A stretch of DNA of 61,407 bases from an uncultured Eubacteriales bacterium (GTDB lineage Bacteria > Bacillota > Clostridia > Oscillospirales > Oscillospiraceae). Numbering within the stretch: the stretch's first letter is position 1; every line of letters begins with the position of its first letter. Below, piece after piece: positions 1 through 8,359 of this stretch. The notes below the pieces were generated by a model that ran no database searches, had not been told where the DNA came from, and worked only from the letters and a program-made list of their open reading frames with translations. Both the position numbers and the translations under genes were made by a program. Where the stretch lies: the NCBI GenBank assembly GCA_900552725.1, contig USAT01000001.1:1-61407 (forward strand), given 5' to 3'.

Positions 1-20
1 GGGCGGCCTTTTTGCGGGCA

Positions 21-521
21 TCAAATGGTGGGCATCTCCATACCCAGGCGGCGGTACATGGTCTTTTTCACCGCTTTGAGAATGTTCTCATATCCGGTGC
101 AGCGGCACAGGTGACCGGAGAGCAGCTTGCGGAGCTCCTCGTCGGAATACAGCTTGCCGCTGTCCAGAATTTCCACAGCGGTCATCAGGAAGCCGGGGGT
201 GCAGAAACCGCACTGGATGGGGGACTCCTCCATAAAGGCCTGCTGGATGTCGCTGGGCTCACCGTCGGGGCTGAGCAAGCCCTCCAGTGTGCGGATGTGC
301 TTGCCGTCGGCCCACACGGCCAGATAGATGCAGGAGTTGAACGTCTCGCCGTCGATGAGGACGGTGCAGGCACCGCACTCGCCTACCTCGCAGCCCTTTT
401 TCACGGAGGTCAGGTGATAGTCATTGCGGAGCATATCGGTCAGGCTGGCGCGAACGTCCACCATCTTCTCTACGTCCTTGCCGTTGATATTGCAGCGGAT
501 CAGCTTATACTGCTTGCTCAT
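21..521 (-). CDS. Xanthine dehydrogenase-type (2Fe-2S) subunit
   Basis: A 166-residue small subunit of a molybdenum hydroxylase that would carry electrons from the Mo site to the FAD subunit through two [2Fe-2S] clusters. The plant-ferredoxin-like cluster ligands are C44, C49, C52 and C64 (motif CEVGECGAC). The second, helical-domain cluster has C104 and C107 (CGFCTPG) and C139 and C141 (CRCTGY). Length is normal for the family. It is the last gene of a three-gene operon transcribed leftwards; its ATG overlaps the stop of the FAD-subunit gene by four bases. Substrate cannot be read from this subunit; xanthine/purine is the family default, and nicotinate-, aldehyde- or selenate-linked enzymes share the fold. 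Confidence 0.93.
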   Translation of the reverse strand: MSKQYKLIRCNINGKDVEKMVDVRASLTDMLRNDYHLTSVKKGCEVGECGACTVLIDGETFNSCIYLAVWADGKHIRTLEGLLSPDGEPSDIQQAFMEESPIQCGFCTPGFLMTAVEILDSGKLYSDEELRKLLSGHLCRCTGYENILKAVKKTMYRRLGMEMPTI

Positions 522-1408
522 GCCAGCTCACCTCCTGCCAGCTCAATGGATTTTACGAGACAGCGCTTGGCGATCTCCACGGCGATGTGCTGCCGGAAGG
601 CCTTGCTGGCGCGCCAGCTGTCACGGGGGTTGATATCGTCCAGGATGGCGTGGGCAAAAGTCTCCACCGTCTCCTCGGTCAGGGGCTTGCCCTGGGCTGC
701 CGCTTCAGCGCTGGCACACCGCAGGGGCACGGGGCCGGCTACGCCGTAGGCGATGCGGGCACGCTCAATGATCTTCTTGTCCTCACTGAGCCGGACGTTG
801 ACGCTGCACCCCAGGGTGGCGATGTCCATGGCGTTCCGCATGGCGTACTTGATGTAGTGGCCATAGCAGCGGTCATAGCTCTCCTTGGGGATAAGGATGG
901 CGGTCTGAATTTCGCCGTCCTCTGCGCGGATGTCCACCTTGCCGGCCTTGATATAGAACTCATGGATGGGCAGGCGGCGGACGCCGTTTTTACCGGTCAG
1001 CTCCACGATGGCATCCCATGCGTGGAGGGTGGAGGAGGAGTCGGCGGAGGTCACGCCGTTGCAGGTGTTGCCGCCGATGGTGCCGATGTTGCGGATCTGG
1101 GGGCCGCCCACCATATCCACGGCCTCACCCAGCACGTTGATATACTGCTGGATGATGGGGTCGCGGGTAATGTGGGAGAAGCTGGTCAGACTGCCGATGC
1201 GGATGTTCTCGTCGGCGTCAATGGTGATGCCGCGCAGCTCGTCCAGCCCGTAGATGGAGATCAGCTCCGCACCGGCGCGCTTGCCCTCGCGCATCTGCAC
1301 CAGTACGTCGCTGCCGCCGGCGATGATCTGGGCTTCCGGATGCTCCAGACGGAGGGCCACCGCGTTTTCCACGCTGGAGGCCTCGTATAAGGCTTTCATA
1401 TCATACAT
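518..1408 (-). CDS. Xanthine dehydrogenase-type FAD-binding subunit
   Basis: A 296-residue FAD subunit of the same hydroxylase, which takes electrons from the Fe-S subunit and passes them to NAD+ or another acceptor. The N-terminal FAD-binding motif AGGSDVLVQMREG is near residues 31-43, and GGPQIRNIGTIGGN (about residues 101-114) is the hallmark second FAD motif. The C-terminal CO-dehydrogenase-flavoprotein domain includes RIAYGVAGPVPLR. It lies three bases after the Mo-subunit stop and overlaps the Fe-S gene, so the three subunits are translationally coupled. Length is typical. Confidence 0.93.
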   Translation of the reverse strand: MYDMKALYEASSVENAVALRLEHPEAQIIAGGSDVLVQMREGKRAGAELISIYGLDELRGITIDADENIRIGSLTSFSHITRDPIIQQYINVLGEAVDMVGGPQIRNIGTIGGNTCNGVTSADSSSTLHAWDAIVELTGKNGVRRLPIHEFYIKAGKVDIRAEDGEIQTAILIPKESYDRCYGHYIKYAMRNAMDIATLGCSVNVRLSEDKKIIERARIAYGVAGPVPLRCASAEAAAQGKPLTEETVETFAHAILDDINPRDSWRASKAFRQHIAVEIAKRCLVKSIELAGGELA

Positions 1409-1411
1409 GGC

Positions 1412-3730
1412 TTAGTTGCCCTCCTTTTCATTCCAGCTGTCGTGGATCAGGCCCGCCTTGCTGAACTCGGCGAACAGCACGTGGGGCGTGATGGGTGTGC
1501 AGTCGATGGCCACGCCGGTGGCGTTGAGAATGGCGTTGCGGATGGCCGGTGCGCCGGAGCAGGCCGGCGGCTCACCCAGAGCCTTGGTGCCGAAGGGGGA
1601 GGTGGGCTCGGGATTCTCCACGAACTGCGCCTCCAGATGGGGGTGATCCATAAAGGTGGACAGCTTGTAGTCCAGCAGATTGTTGTTCAGGGGCTTGCCG
1701 GTCTTTTCATCGAACAGCAGCTGCTCGCTCATACCGTAGCCGATGGCCATGGACATACCGCCGTGGACCTGGGCCTCCGCCAGGGCGGGATTGATAAGAC
1801 TGCCGCAGTCGTGAACGTTGATGATCTTGTTCAGCTTGACCTTGCACAGGGCGATGTCTACCTCCACATCGGCGAAGGTGCAGCCGAAGGAGTAGGCGTT
1901 GTTGCGGATGGTGTAGGTGGATTCGGCGGTGATATGCTCGCTGTCCGCCGCGTTGTACTGGGCGGTCATGGCCAGTTCACTCAGGCTCATGAGCACCGCG
2001 CCGTCCTGCTTGCGGACGATATTGCCGTCCACGATGTCCATATTGTCTACGGCCTGGCGGGTCAGCTTGGTGGCGTAGGCCAGGATCTTCTGCCGCAGCA
2101 GGGTGGCGGTCTGCCGGATGGAGAAGCCGGCTACATAGGTCTGGCGGCTGGCGTAAGCGCCCAGGCCGGTGGGCGTGATATCCGTATCCTGGCAGGAGAC
2201 CACGCGGACGTCCCGGTAGCTCTTCAGGCCCACGGCCTCGGCGGTCATCTGGGCGTAAGCGGTATCAGCGCCCTGGCCGATCTCCGTCTCGCCGCACTGC
2301 ATGGTGACGGTGCCGTCCAAATTCAGCAGCATACGGTTGCTGGAGGTCTCCAGCGAGATGGGATAGACGGCGGTGTTGTACCAGAACGCCGCCACGCCGA
2401 TACCCCGGCGAATGTTGCCGGTATCCTTGGCGTACTCGGCCTTCTTTTTGTCGTACTCTATGTATTCCTTGCCCTTTTCCAGACAGTCGCGGAAGGAGTC
2501 GTAGTAGTTGGTGTTGCCGGAGAAGCCGTCGTGGAAGCCCTTGGGCATGATGTACTTCATGCGGTACTCCAGCGGATCCATGCCAACAGCCTTGGCGCAC
2601 TCGTCAATGTTGGCATCGTCGGCAAAGGAGGCCTGAGGCATGCCGTAGCCGCGCATGGCGCCGGCCACCGGGCGGTTGGTGTATACCGTCCAGGCGTCGC
2701 CCTCGAAGTTGTCGCAGGGATAGATCTGCGGGAAGGAGCCCATGGCCTTGGCCACGATGGAGTGGCCGTGGGAGGCGTAAGCGCCCTGGTTGGAGAAGCA
2801 CTCCACCTTGCGGGCGGCGAAGGTGCCGTCCTTCCGCAGCCAGGAGACGATATGGAAGCGGATGGCGTGGCGCACGCGGTTGGAGACGAAGGTCTCCTCG
2901 CGGGAGCAGTCGATCCGGACGGTTCGGCCGCCCACCTGGGTGGTGCACCAGGCGCACAGAGGCTCGTACAGGGCGTCCTGCTTGTTGCCGAAGCCGCCGC
3001 CGATATAGGGCTTTACCACCCGGATATCCGCCCAGGGGCGGCCCAGGGCCTGTCCCACAATACGTCGGATGATGTGGGGGATCTGGGTGGAGGAGATCAC
3101 CACGATGCGGCCGTTCTCCTCATAGGCGAAGCAGCCGTGATTCTCGATATGGCAGTGCTGCACGGTGGGGGTGTCGTACCAGCCCTCCACCTTGATAAGG
3201 CCCGGCTCCTGGATGGCAGCCTGATAGTCGCCCTTCTTCATGTCGGTGTGCTTGAGGATGTTGTGGGGGAACTTCTCATGGAGCTGGGGCGCACCCTCCT
3301 CCATAGCCTTCTGCACGTCCAGCACGAAGGGCAGCTCCTCATATTCCACCTTCAGGGCGCGGACGCCCTGCATGGCGGCCACCTCATTCTCGGCGATGAC
3401 CACCGCCACATCGTCGCCCCAATAGCGCACATGGCGGTTCAGCAGGTGGCGGTCCGCCACGTCCTGATGGCCGGGATCCATGGACCAGGGATGGCCCGCC
3501 GTGGGGAAGGTGATATCCGGCACGTCAAAGCAGGTCAGCACCTTCACCACGCCGTCGATGGCCTCGGCGGCGGCGGTATCCACCGACTTGACGAAGCCGT
3601 GGGCGATCTCCGCGTGCTTGATGCGGACGTACAGGGCGTCCTGGGGCATCTGATCCTCATAGTATTTCGTCCGGCCTGTCGCCTTGTCATAGGCGTCCAC
3701 ACGGACTTGGCTTCTTCCGACTTCACCCAT
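1412..3730 (-). CDS. Xanthine dehydrogenase-type molybdenum-binding subunit
   Basis: A 772-residue catalytic subunit that binds the molybdopterin cofactor. The N-terminal a/b-hammerhead domain (about residues 10-120) is followed by the Mo-binding domain. Family motifs seen are GGGFGNKQDALYEP (cofactor contact), AMRGYGMPQ, GLGAYASRQTY and, near the C terminus, GTKALGEPPACSGAPAI, whose Glu corresponds to the catalytic base of the family. It is the first gene of the leftward operon Mo subunit-FAD subunit-FeS subunit. The gene points away from the MocA-like gene at 3965, with a 234-bp shared upstream region. The substrate is not resolved; the selenium-type neighbours suggest purine or another heterocycle (inference). 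Confidence 0.93.
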   Translation of the reverse strand: MGEVGRSQVRVDAYDKATGRTKYYEDQMPQDALYVRIKHAEIAHGFVKSVDTAAAEAIDGVVKVLTCFDVPDITFPTAGHPWSMDPGHQDVADRHLLNRHVRYWGDDVAVVIAENEVAAMQGVRALKVEYEELPFVLDVQKAMEEGAPQLHEKFPHNILKHTDMKKGDYQAAIQEPGLIKVEGWYDTPTVQHCHIENHGCFAYEENGRIVVISSTQIPHIIRRIVGQALGRPWADIRVVKPYIGGGFGNKQDALYEPLCAWCTTQVGGRTVRIDCSREETFVSNRVRHAIRFHIVSWLRKDGTFAARKVECFSNQGAYASHGHSIVAKAMGSFPQIYPCDNFEGDAWTVYTNRPVAGAMRGYGMPQASFADDANIDECAKAVGMDPLEYRMKYIMPKGFHDGFSGNTNYYDSFRDCLEKGKEYIEYDKKKAEYAKDTGNIRRGIGVAAFWYNTAVYPISLETSSNRMLLNLDGTVTMQCGETEIGQGADTAYAQMTAEAVGLKSYRDVRVVSCQDTDITPTGLGAYASRQTYVAGFSIRQTATLLRQKILAYATKLTRQAVDNMDIVDGNIVRKQDGAVLMSLSELAMTAQYNAADSEHITAESTYTIRNNAYSFGCTFADVEVDIALCKVKLNKIINVHDCGSLINPALAEAQVHGGMSMAIGYGMSEQLLFDEKTGKPLNNNLLDYKLSTFMDHPHLEAQFVENPEPTSPFGTKALGEPPACSGAPAIRNAILNATGVAIDCTPITPHVLFAEFSKAGLIHDSWNEKEGN

Positions 3731-3821
3731 ATGGTTTTCCTCCTCGATATCTGACTTGAAACCGCACTCTGTGAAAAGGAGAAACGGCAGTTATCTGCGT
3801 TGGTTATGGCACATATTCATT

Positions 3822-3837
3822 GTGCTGATCATAGCAC
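3822..3837. promoter_or_regulatory. Operator-like dyad upstream of the hydroxylase operon
   Basis: GTGCT-N6-AGCAC dyad. Its centre overlaps a possible minus-strand -10 element, TATGAT (3828-3833), with a weak TTTCAC -35 sixteen bases upstream. The position, about 100 bp before the Mo-subunit start, suits a regulator site. Which protein binds is unknown; the nearby LysR gene at 7243-8190 is one candidate. Confidence 0.35.
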
Positions 3838-3898
3838 GATTTGCGTAGCGTGAAAAGAGGTCTGCGTTATTTTAATTGAAGAATATCCCCACTTTTTG

Positions 3899-3928
3899 TT
3901 GACACTTTTTCAAAAAGCTGGGTATACT
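3899..3928 (+). promoter_or_regulatory. Promoter of the mocA-like gene
   Basis: TTGACA (3899-3904), an 18-bp spacer and TATACT (3923-3928), ending 36 bases before the ATG at 3965. A purine-rich Shine-Dalgarno (AGGAC/AGGAG) precedes the start. Confidence 0.7.
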
Positions 3929-3964
3929 ACCAGAAAAGGAACCTTACAAGGACAGGAGTGAGGC

Positions 3965-4531
3965 ATGATGAACATTGGCTGCGTTGTAATGGCCGCCGGT
4001 ATGAGCTCCCGCTTCGGCGGCAACAAGCTGGCCCAGCAGTGGCAGGGCAAAAGCCTGATCCGCCACGCGCTGGAGGCCGTCCCGGCGGACAAGCTGTCCG
4101 CCACCGTGGTGGTGACCCAATATCCGGAGGTGGTGGCGCTGGCGAAGGAGTTCGGTTTTACCCCCATCGTCAACAGCCATCCCGAGTATGGCCAGAGCCA
4201 CACCATCCACCTGGGCGTCCGGGCGCTGGAGCGCTGCGACGCGCTGCTCTTTCAGGTGGCCGATCAGCCGCTGCTGCGGCGGGAGAGCGTGGCCCGTCTG
4301 ATCGACTTCTACGGCCGCAATCCCGGCCACATCGTGGGCCTCGGCCACGGCGGGCAGCGGGGCAACCCCTGCATCTTCCCGGCCCGGTTCTTCCCGGAGC
4401 TGTTGAAGGTCGAGGGCGACCGGGGCGGCAACGTGGTCATCCGGCAGCATGAATCCGACCTCCTGCTGTACGAGGTGCCCGCCGATGAGCTGCGGGATGT
4501 GGACACCCAGGAAGCGCTGGCGCAGCTTTAA
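3965..4531 (+). CDS. mocA: Molybdenum cofactor cytidylyltransferase-like NTP transferase
   Basis: A 188-residue nucleotidyltransferase of the MobA/MocA group, expected to convert Mo-molybdopterin to its cytosine dinucleotide form, which xanthine-dehydrogenase-family enzymes use. The nucleotide-binding loop AAGMSSRFGGNKL is at about residues 10-22. Further family signatures are VADQPLL (metal/NTP site) and RGNPCIFP plus GDRGGNVVI near the C terminus. The context strongly supports MocA over MobA: it sits between two molybdenum hydroxylase loci and opposes both. A second ATG lies three bases downstream of the chosen one. The assignment to CTP rather than GTP is by family and context. Confidence 0.85.
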   Translation: MMNIGCVVMAAGMSSRFGGNKLAQQWQGKSLIRHALEAVPADKLSATVVVTQYPEVVALAKEFGFTPIVNSHPEYGQSHTIHLGVRALERCDALLFQVADQPLLRRESVARLIDFYGRNPGHIVGLGHGGQRGNPCIFPARFFPELLKVEGDRGGNVVIRQHESDLLLYEVPADELRDVDTQEALAQL

Positions 4532-4546
4532 GAATATATCCTTTGT

Positions 4547-4575
4547 GAGCCGTGACGGCACCGCCGTCACGGCTC
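4547..4575. terminator. Hairpin between convergent genes
   Basis: Perfect 13-bp stem GAGCCGTGACGGC / GCCGTCACGGCTC with a 3-base loop, between the stops of the mocA-like gene and the convergent one-chain hydroxylase. The T content after the stem is low on both strands, so termination efficiency is uncertain. Confidence 0.55.
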
Positions 4576-4581
4576 CCTTGC

Positions 4582-7173
4582 TCACTTCTTGGGGGGGGAG
4601 GGGGGGTTCTTCAGGGGCAGGTCAAACTCCCGCTCACCGGTCAGCCGGTAATAGGCGTCGGCGATGGCCGGCGCGGTGGGGATAGAGGTGATCTCACCGA
4701 TGCCGATGGCGCCGCCGGCCACGTTCAGGCCTGGCTTCTCCACCACGATGGCCTGGATCTCCGGCGGGATCTGGTTGGCCCGGAACAGGCCCAGCATGCC
4801 GTACTTGGCGGTGGGCTTGCAGTTCTCGTCGATGGGGTACTTCTCCGTCAGGGCGTATCCCATGGACATGACCACGCCGCCCTCGATCTGCCCCTCAATG
4901 CTGAGGGGATTGATGGCCTTGCCCACGTCGTGGGCGGCCACCATCTTCTTCACCCGGCCCGTCTCCTTGTCCAGAATGCACATCTGGGTGGCGTAGCCGT
5001 AGGCCACATGGCTGACGGGGTTGGGCACGTCCGCGCCCAGGGGATCGGTCTTGGCCAGATATTCGCCGTAGAACTCCTTGCCCTTCAGGTCGCAGAGCGT
5101 CTTGCCGCTGTCCAGCTCGGCCTTCAGCAGCTCACAGGCGCGGCGGGTGGCCTCACCTGTCACCAGCGTCTGGCGAGAGCCGGAGGTGTCGCCGGAGTCC
5201 GGCGCGATCCAGGTATTGCTGCGCTCGTAGACGATGTCATCCCGCTTCAGGCCGGTATTGGTGACCACCACCTGCACCAGCACAGTGCCCAGGCCCTGGC
5301 CGATGCAGGAGGCGCCGGAGTAGATATGCACCTTGGCGTCATCCTCCACGATCAGCTTGCAGCGGCCCCAGTCCGGCAGGCCCACGCCAACGCCCGCGTT
5401 CTTCATGGCGCAGGCGATTCCCACGGGATCGCCGTTTCTCACTGCCTCGTCATAGGCGGGCTTGATGGCCTCCAGCGTCTCTACCAGGCCGGTGGAATCG
5501 TCCACGATCTGGCCGTTGGGCAGCACGCCGCCGGGACGGATGGCGTTGCGGTAGCGGATCTCCCAGGGAGAGATGCCCACCAGGTCGGCCATCTGGTTCA
5601 GCAGCGTCTCGGTGCAGAAGCAGGTCTGCGTCACACCGAAGCCGCGGAACGCACCGGCCGGGGGATTGTTGGTGTAGTAAGCATGGCCCTCGATCTCGAA
5701 ATTCTCATAGGCGTAGGGGCCCGCCGCATGGGTGCAGGCGCGCTCCAGCACCGGGCCGCCCAGAGAGGCGAACGCGCCGGTATCGGACACCACAGAGGCC
5801 TTGACGCCCTGGATGATGCCGTTTTCGTCGCAGCCCATGGTGAAGTTCATGTCAAAGCTGTGGCGCTTGGGGTGCACCAGAATAGACTCCTGGCGGCTCA
5901 GCTTGAACTTGACGGGCTTCCGGGTCAGGTAGCACAGCAGCGCGGCGTGGTGCTGGACGGACATATCCTCCTTGCCGCCGAAGCCGCCGCCCACCAGCAT
6001 ATTCTGCACCTGGCAGTGCTCGTAATCCACGCCCAGCATACCGGCACACTCGTGCATGGTGGTATGGGCGCTCTGGTCGGTGGTCAGCAGGCGCACGCCG
6101 CCGTTGTCCAGCGGCAGCGCCACGCAGCACTCCGGCTCCAGGAACGCGTGCTCCGTCCAGGGGGTGGAAAAATGCTCGGTCAGCACATATTTGGAATTTT
6201 TGATGGCGGTCTCGGCGTCGCCCCGGGAGACGTGCTTATAGGCCTGCACATTGCTCTCGTCCCCCTCGAACACCAGCGGCGCGTCGGGCGCGGCGGCCTC
6301 GGTGGGATTGTGGACGGCGGGCAGCACCTCATACTCCACCTTCACCAGCTTCTTGGCGGCCTCTACCGTAGCCTGATCCACGGCGCAGACCAAGGCCACG
6401 CTGTCGCCCAGATAGTGGGTCAGCTCGCCCACGCCGATGAGGGTGGGCTGATCCTTCTTGATATGGCCCACGTTCACCTTGCCGGGGATGTCCTTCTGGG
6501 TGGCCACGCAGATCACGCCGGGCAGGGCTTCCGCCTCGGCGGTGTCGATGGACAGCACCCGGGCGCGGGCATACTGGCTGCGCACCGCGCCGCCGTAGCA
6601 CATGCCGTCCACATACACATCGTCGGGGTACTGGCCGTAGCCCTGTACCTTCTCGGCCACGTCCAGCCGGTGGACACGGCTGCCCATCTGCCAGTCGTCG
6701 GCGGATGCCTCGGGCAGCTTGCCCTCCCGGAAGATCCTGGCCGCCAGCAGGATGCCGTCGATGATCTTCACATAGCCGGTGCAGCGGCAGATGTTGTTGC
6801 GGATGGCAAAGGCGGCCTCCTCCCGGGTGGGGTCGGGATTCACGTCCAGCAGCCCCTTGGCGGAGATCACCATGCCGGGGATGCAGAAGCCGCACTGCAC
6901 CGCGCCCGCCTCGCCGAAGGCGAAGGTATAGACCTCCTTTTCCCAGTCGCTGAGACCCTCCACCGTGAGGATGGTCTTGCCCTCCAGCTTGTCCGTCTGG
7001 GGAATGCAGGCCTTGGTGGGCTTGCCGTCGATGAGAACGTGGCAGGTGCCGCAGGCGCCCTCGCTGCAGCCGTCCTTCACCGAGGTCAGGTGCAGCTCGT
7101 CCCGCAGGAAGCGGATCAGCTTCTGATTCTTCTCCACCGTTACGGTGCTGCCGTTTACGATAAATGTTGCCAT
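4582..7173 (-). CDS. One-chain molybdenum hydroxylase (selenium-dependent xanthine dehydrogenase-like)
   Basis: An 863-residue fusion of an N-terminal two-cluster [2Fe-2S] domain and a C-terminal Mo-binding domain, without a FAD domain. The architecture is that of Desulfovibrio aldehyde oxidoreductase and of the selenium-dependent xanthine dehydrogenase-like family. Cluster ligands are C36, C41, C44 and C56, then C94 and C97 (CGFCIPG), C129 and C131 (CRCTGY). Mo-domain motifs include GGGFGGKEDMSVQ, GAFRGFGVTQ, DTSGSRQTLV and, near the end, GGAIGIGEI. The start at 7173 is chosen because GGAAGGAG lies just upstream, leaving 12 upstream codons out. Lacking a FAD subunit, it must use an external electron acceptor. 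The C terminus is encoded in a G8-A-G7 tract (plus strand). Confidence 0.9.
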   Translation of the reverse strand: MATFIVNGSTVTVEKNQKLIRFLRDELHLTSVKDGCSEGACGTCHVLIDGKPTKACIPQTDKLEGKTILTVEGLSDWEKEVYTFAFGEAGAVQCGFCIPGMVISAKGLLDVNPDPTREEAAFAIRNNICRCTGYVKIIDGILLAARIFREGKLPEASADDWQMGSRVHRLDVAEKVQGYGQYPDDVYVDGMCYGGAVRSQYARARVLSIDTAEAEALPGVICVATQKDIPGKVNVGHIKKDQPTLIGVGELTHYLGDSVALVCAVDQATVEAAKKLVKVEYEVLPAVHNPTEAAAPDAPLVFEGDESNVQAYKHVSRGDAETAIKNSKYVLTEHFSTPWTEHAFLEPECCVALPLDNGGVRLLTTDQSAHTTMHECAGMLGVDYEHCQVQNMLVGGGFGGKEDMSVQHHAALLCYLTRKPVKFKLSRQESILVHPKRHSFDMNFTMGCDENGIIQGVKASVVSDTGAFASLGGPVLERACTHAAGPYAYENFEIEGHAYYTNNPPAGAFRGFGVTQTCFCTETLLNQMADLVGISPWEIRYRNAIRPGGVLPNGQIVDDSTGLVETLEAIKPAYDEAVRNGDPVGIACAMKNAGVGVGLPDWGRCKLIVEDDAKVHIYSGASCIGQGLGTVLVQVVVTNTGLKRDDIVYERSNTWIAPDSGDTSGSRQTLVTGEATRRACELLKAELDSGKTLCDLKGKEFYGEYLAKTDPLGADVPNPVSHVAYGYATQMCILDKETGRVKKMVAAHDVGKAINPLSIEGQIEGGVVMSMGYALTEKYPIDENCKPTAKYGMLGLFRANQIPPEIQAIVVEKPGLNVAGGAIGIGEITSIPTAPAIADAYYRLTGEREFDLPLKNPPSPPKK
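4591..4606. repeat. Interrupted poly-G tract in a coding end
   Basis: Eight G, one A, seven G on the plus strand, inside the last codons (PPSPPKK) of the leftward hydroxylase. Such tracts are prone to slippage and to sequencing error. A length change would only alter the last few residues. Confidence 0.8.
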
Positions 7174-7242
7174 ACAATGCGCTCCTTCCCGCCGCCCCGG
7201 GGCGGTCAAAGGTGTGTGATGTGGTTTTACCTAAATTTTTTT

Positions 7243-8190
7243 CTATATTATACAATAATTTTCAGTTTTCCGCAAGGCACATCCGTAAAAAACGTTATTC
7301 TTCTTTTCAGATAACGCCTTCCCATCCCGGTAGGGCAGATAGGCCAGGAACCGACTGGCGGCAGGGGCCAGTTCCTCCCCCGGACGCGTAGCCAGGCCGA
7401 TGCGGCGGAAGGCAGGCCAGTCCAGCGGACGCAGCGCCACCCGGTAGGGGATGCGCCGCAGCACCAGTTGCGGCAGGATGCTGACGCCCAGGCCGTGCTC
7501 CACCATGGACATGACGGCGCAGTCATCCAGTGTGGTGAAGCGCACCCGAGGCGCTGTCCCGGCCTGTTCAAACACCTGCATCACCTCCCGGTCCCGGTTG
7601 CCCGCCTTGTCCAGCAGGATGAAGGGCTGCTCCGCCAGGGCCGCCACCGGAACTTTTTCCAGCCGCGCCAGAGGGTGCTCCTCCGGCAGCACCACCATCA
7701 GCTCGTCCCGGGCCAGCTCCGTGACCGCCAGCTCCGGCCGGGTGGGCAGATGGAGAAAGCCGAAATCCGCCCGGCCCTGCAATATCCACTGCTCGATCTC
7801 GGGATAGTCCCCCATGAGGATCTCAAAGTCGATATTGGGATAGTCCCGCTGAAAGGCGCAGATCATGTTGGGCAGCCAGTGGGTGGCCACGCTGGAAAAG
7901 GTGCCGATGGCCACCGTGCCGGACATGACGCCCCGCAGCTCACCCGCCATCTGGCGGCACTGCTCCGCCTGGGCCACCATCTCCCGCAGCGACGGCAGCA
8001 GACGCAGGCACTCGTTGGTGGGGACCACCCCTTCCCTGCTCCGGCGCAGCAGGGGAAAGCCGATCTCGCTCTCCAGCGCCGCCATCATGCGGCTGACGCC
8101 GGAGATGGTGTAGCCCATGGTCTCCGCCGCCGCAGTGATGGAGCCCTTGTCGATGGCGCACAGCAGCACGCGGCATTTCTCGCTCTCCAT
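7243..8190 (-). CDS. LysR-family transcriptional regulator
   Basis: A 315-residue LysR-type regulator. The N-terminal winged helix (residues about 4-62) shows the typical recognition pattern SITAAAETMGYTISGVSRMM. The C-terminal effector domain runs from about residue 90 (GTVAIGTFSSVATHWLP) with the hinge-proximal GLGVSILPQL motif. The start follows an AGGAGG site. It is immediately upstream of, and co-oriented with, the one-chain molybdenum hydroxylase, so it is a likely local regulator (inference). An inverted repeat at 8206-8222 just before its start fits LysR autoregulation. The effector is unknown. Confidence 0.9.
   Translation of the reverse strand: MESEKCRVLLCAIDKGSITAAAETMGYTISGVSRMMAALESEIGFPLLRRSREGVVPTNECLRLLPSLREMVAQAEQCRQMAGELRGVMSGTVAIGTFSSVATHWLPNMICAFQRDYPNIDFEILMGDYPEIEQWILQGRADFGFLHLPTRPELAVTELARDELMVVLPEEHPLARLEKVPVAALAEQPFILLDKAGNRDREVMQVFEQAGTAPRVRFTTLDDCAVMSMVEHGLGVSILPQLVLRRIPYRVALRPLDWPAFRRIGLATRPGEELAPAASRFLAYLPYRDGKALSEKKNNVFYGCALRKTENYCII
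7247..7275 (-). promoter_or_regulatory. Promoter of the one-chain hydroxylase gene
   Basis: On the minus strand TTGCGG (7270-7275), a 17-bp spacer and a perfect TATAAT (7247-7252). It lies within the 3' end of the LysR gene, so the hydroxylase can be transcribed separately from its regulator. Confidence 0.6.
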
Positions 8191-8205
8191 ATCCGCCCTC
8201 CTATA

Positions 8206-8222
8206 TTTGACAAATCGTCAAA
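8206..8222. promoter_or_regulatory. LysR-type operator candidate
   Basis: TTTGAC-N5-GTCAAA, a perfect 6-bp-arm dyad, 16 bp upstream of the LysR start. LysR proteins commonly bind T-N11-A type dyads near their own promoter. Confidence 0.45.
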
Positions 8223-8294
8223 TCACATTTGAAATATTCTCGCTTTACTCAAGGATACGATGGATGTAGAATTTTGTCAACCACCAAAAAGTGG

Positions 8295-8337
8295 CGCAGC
8301 GGCGGCAACCTTTTTCTCTCCTCCGCTGCGTCGCTTT
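8295..8337 (+). promoter_or_regulatory. Leader hairpin with T-run before the EamA gene
   Basis: Arms CGCAGCGG (8295-8302) and CCGCTGCG (8323-8330) followed by TCGCTTTTT, placed 22-30 bp before the start codon. This could be an attenuator or a terminator for upstream transcripts. No ligand-binding fold is recognisable. Confidence 0.35.
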
Positions 8338-8359
8338 TTCACGCGCAGGAGGCACTATT

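Noticed and set aside
1442..3754. 770-codon plus-strand open frame antisense to the Mo subunit
   Set aside because: High-GC shadow frame with Gly/Ala/His/Leu-rich, low-complexity translation. No ribosome site, no recognisable domain, and the minus-strand gene has full family motifs.
4552..7314. 920-codon plus-strand open frame antisense to the one-chain hydroxylase
   Set aside because: Same reasoning: the antisense of a GC-rich gene with codon bias keeps a frame open. The sense strand carries all Fe-S and Mo motifs.
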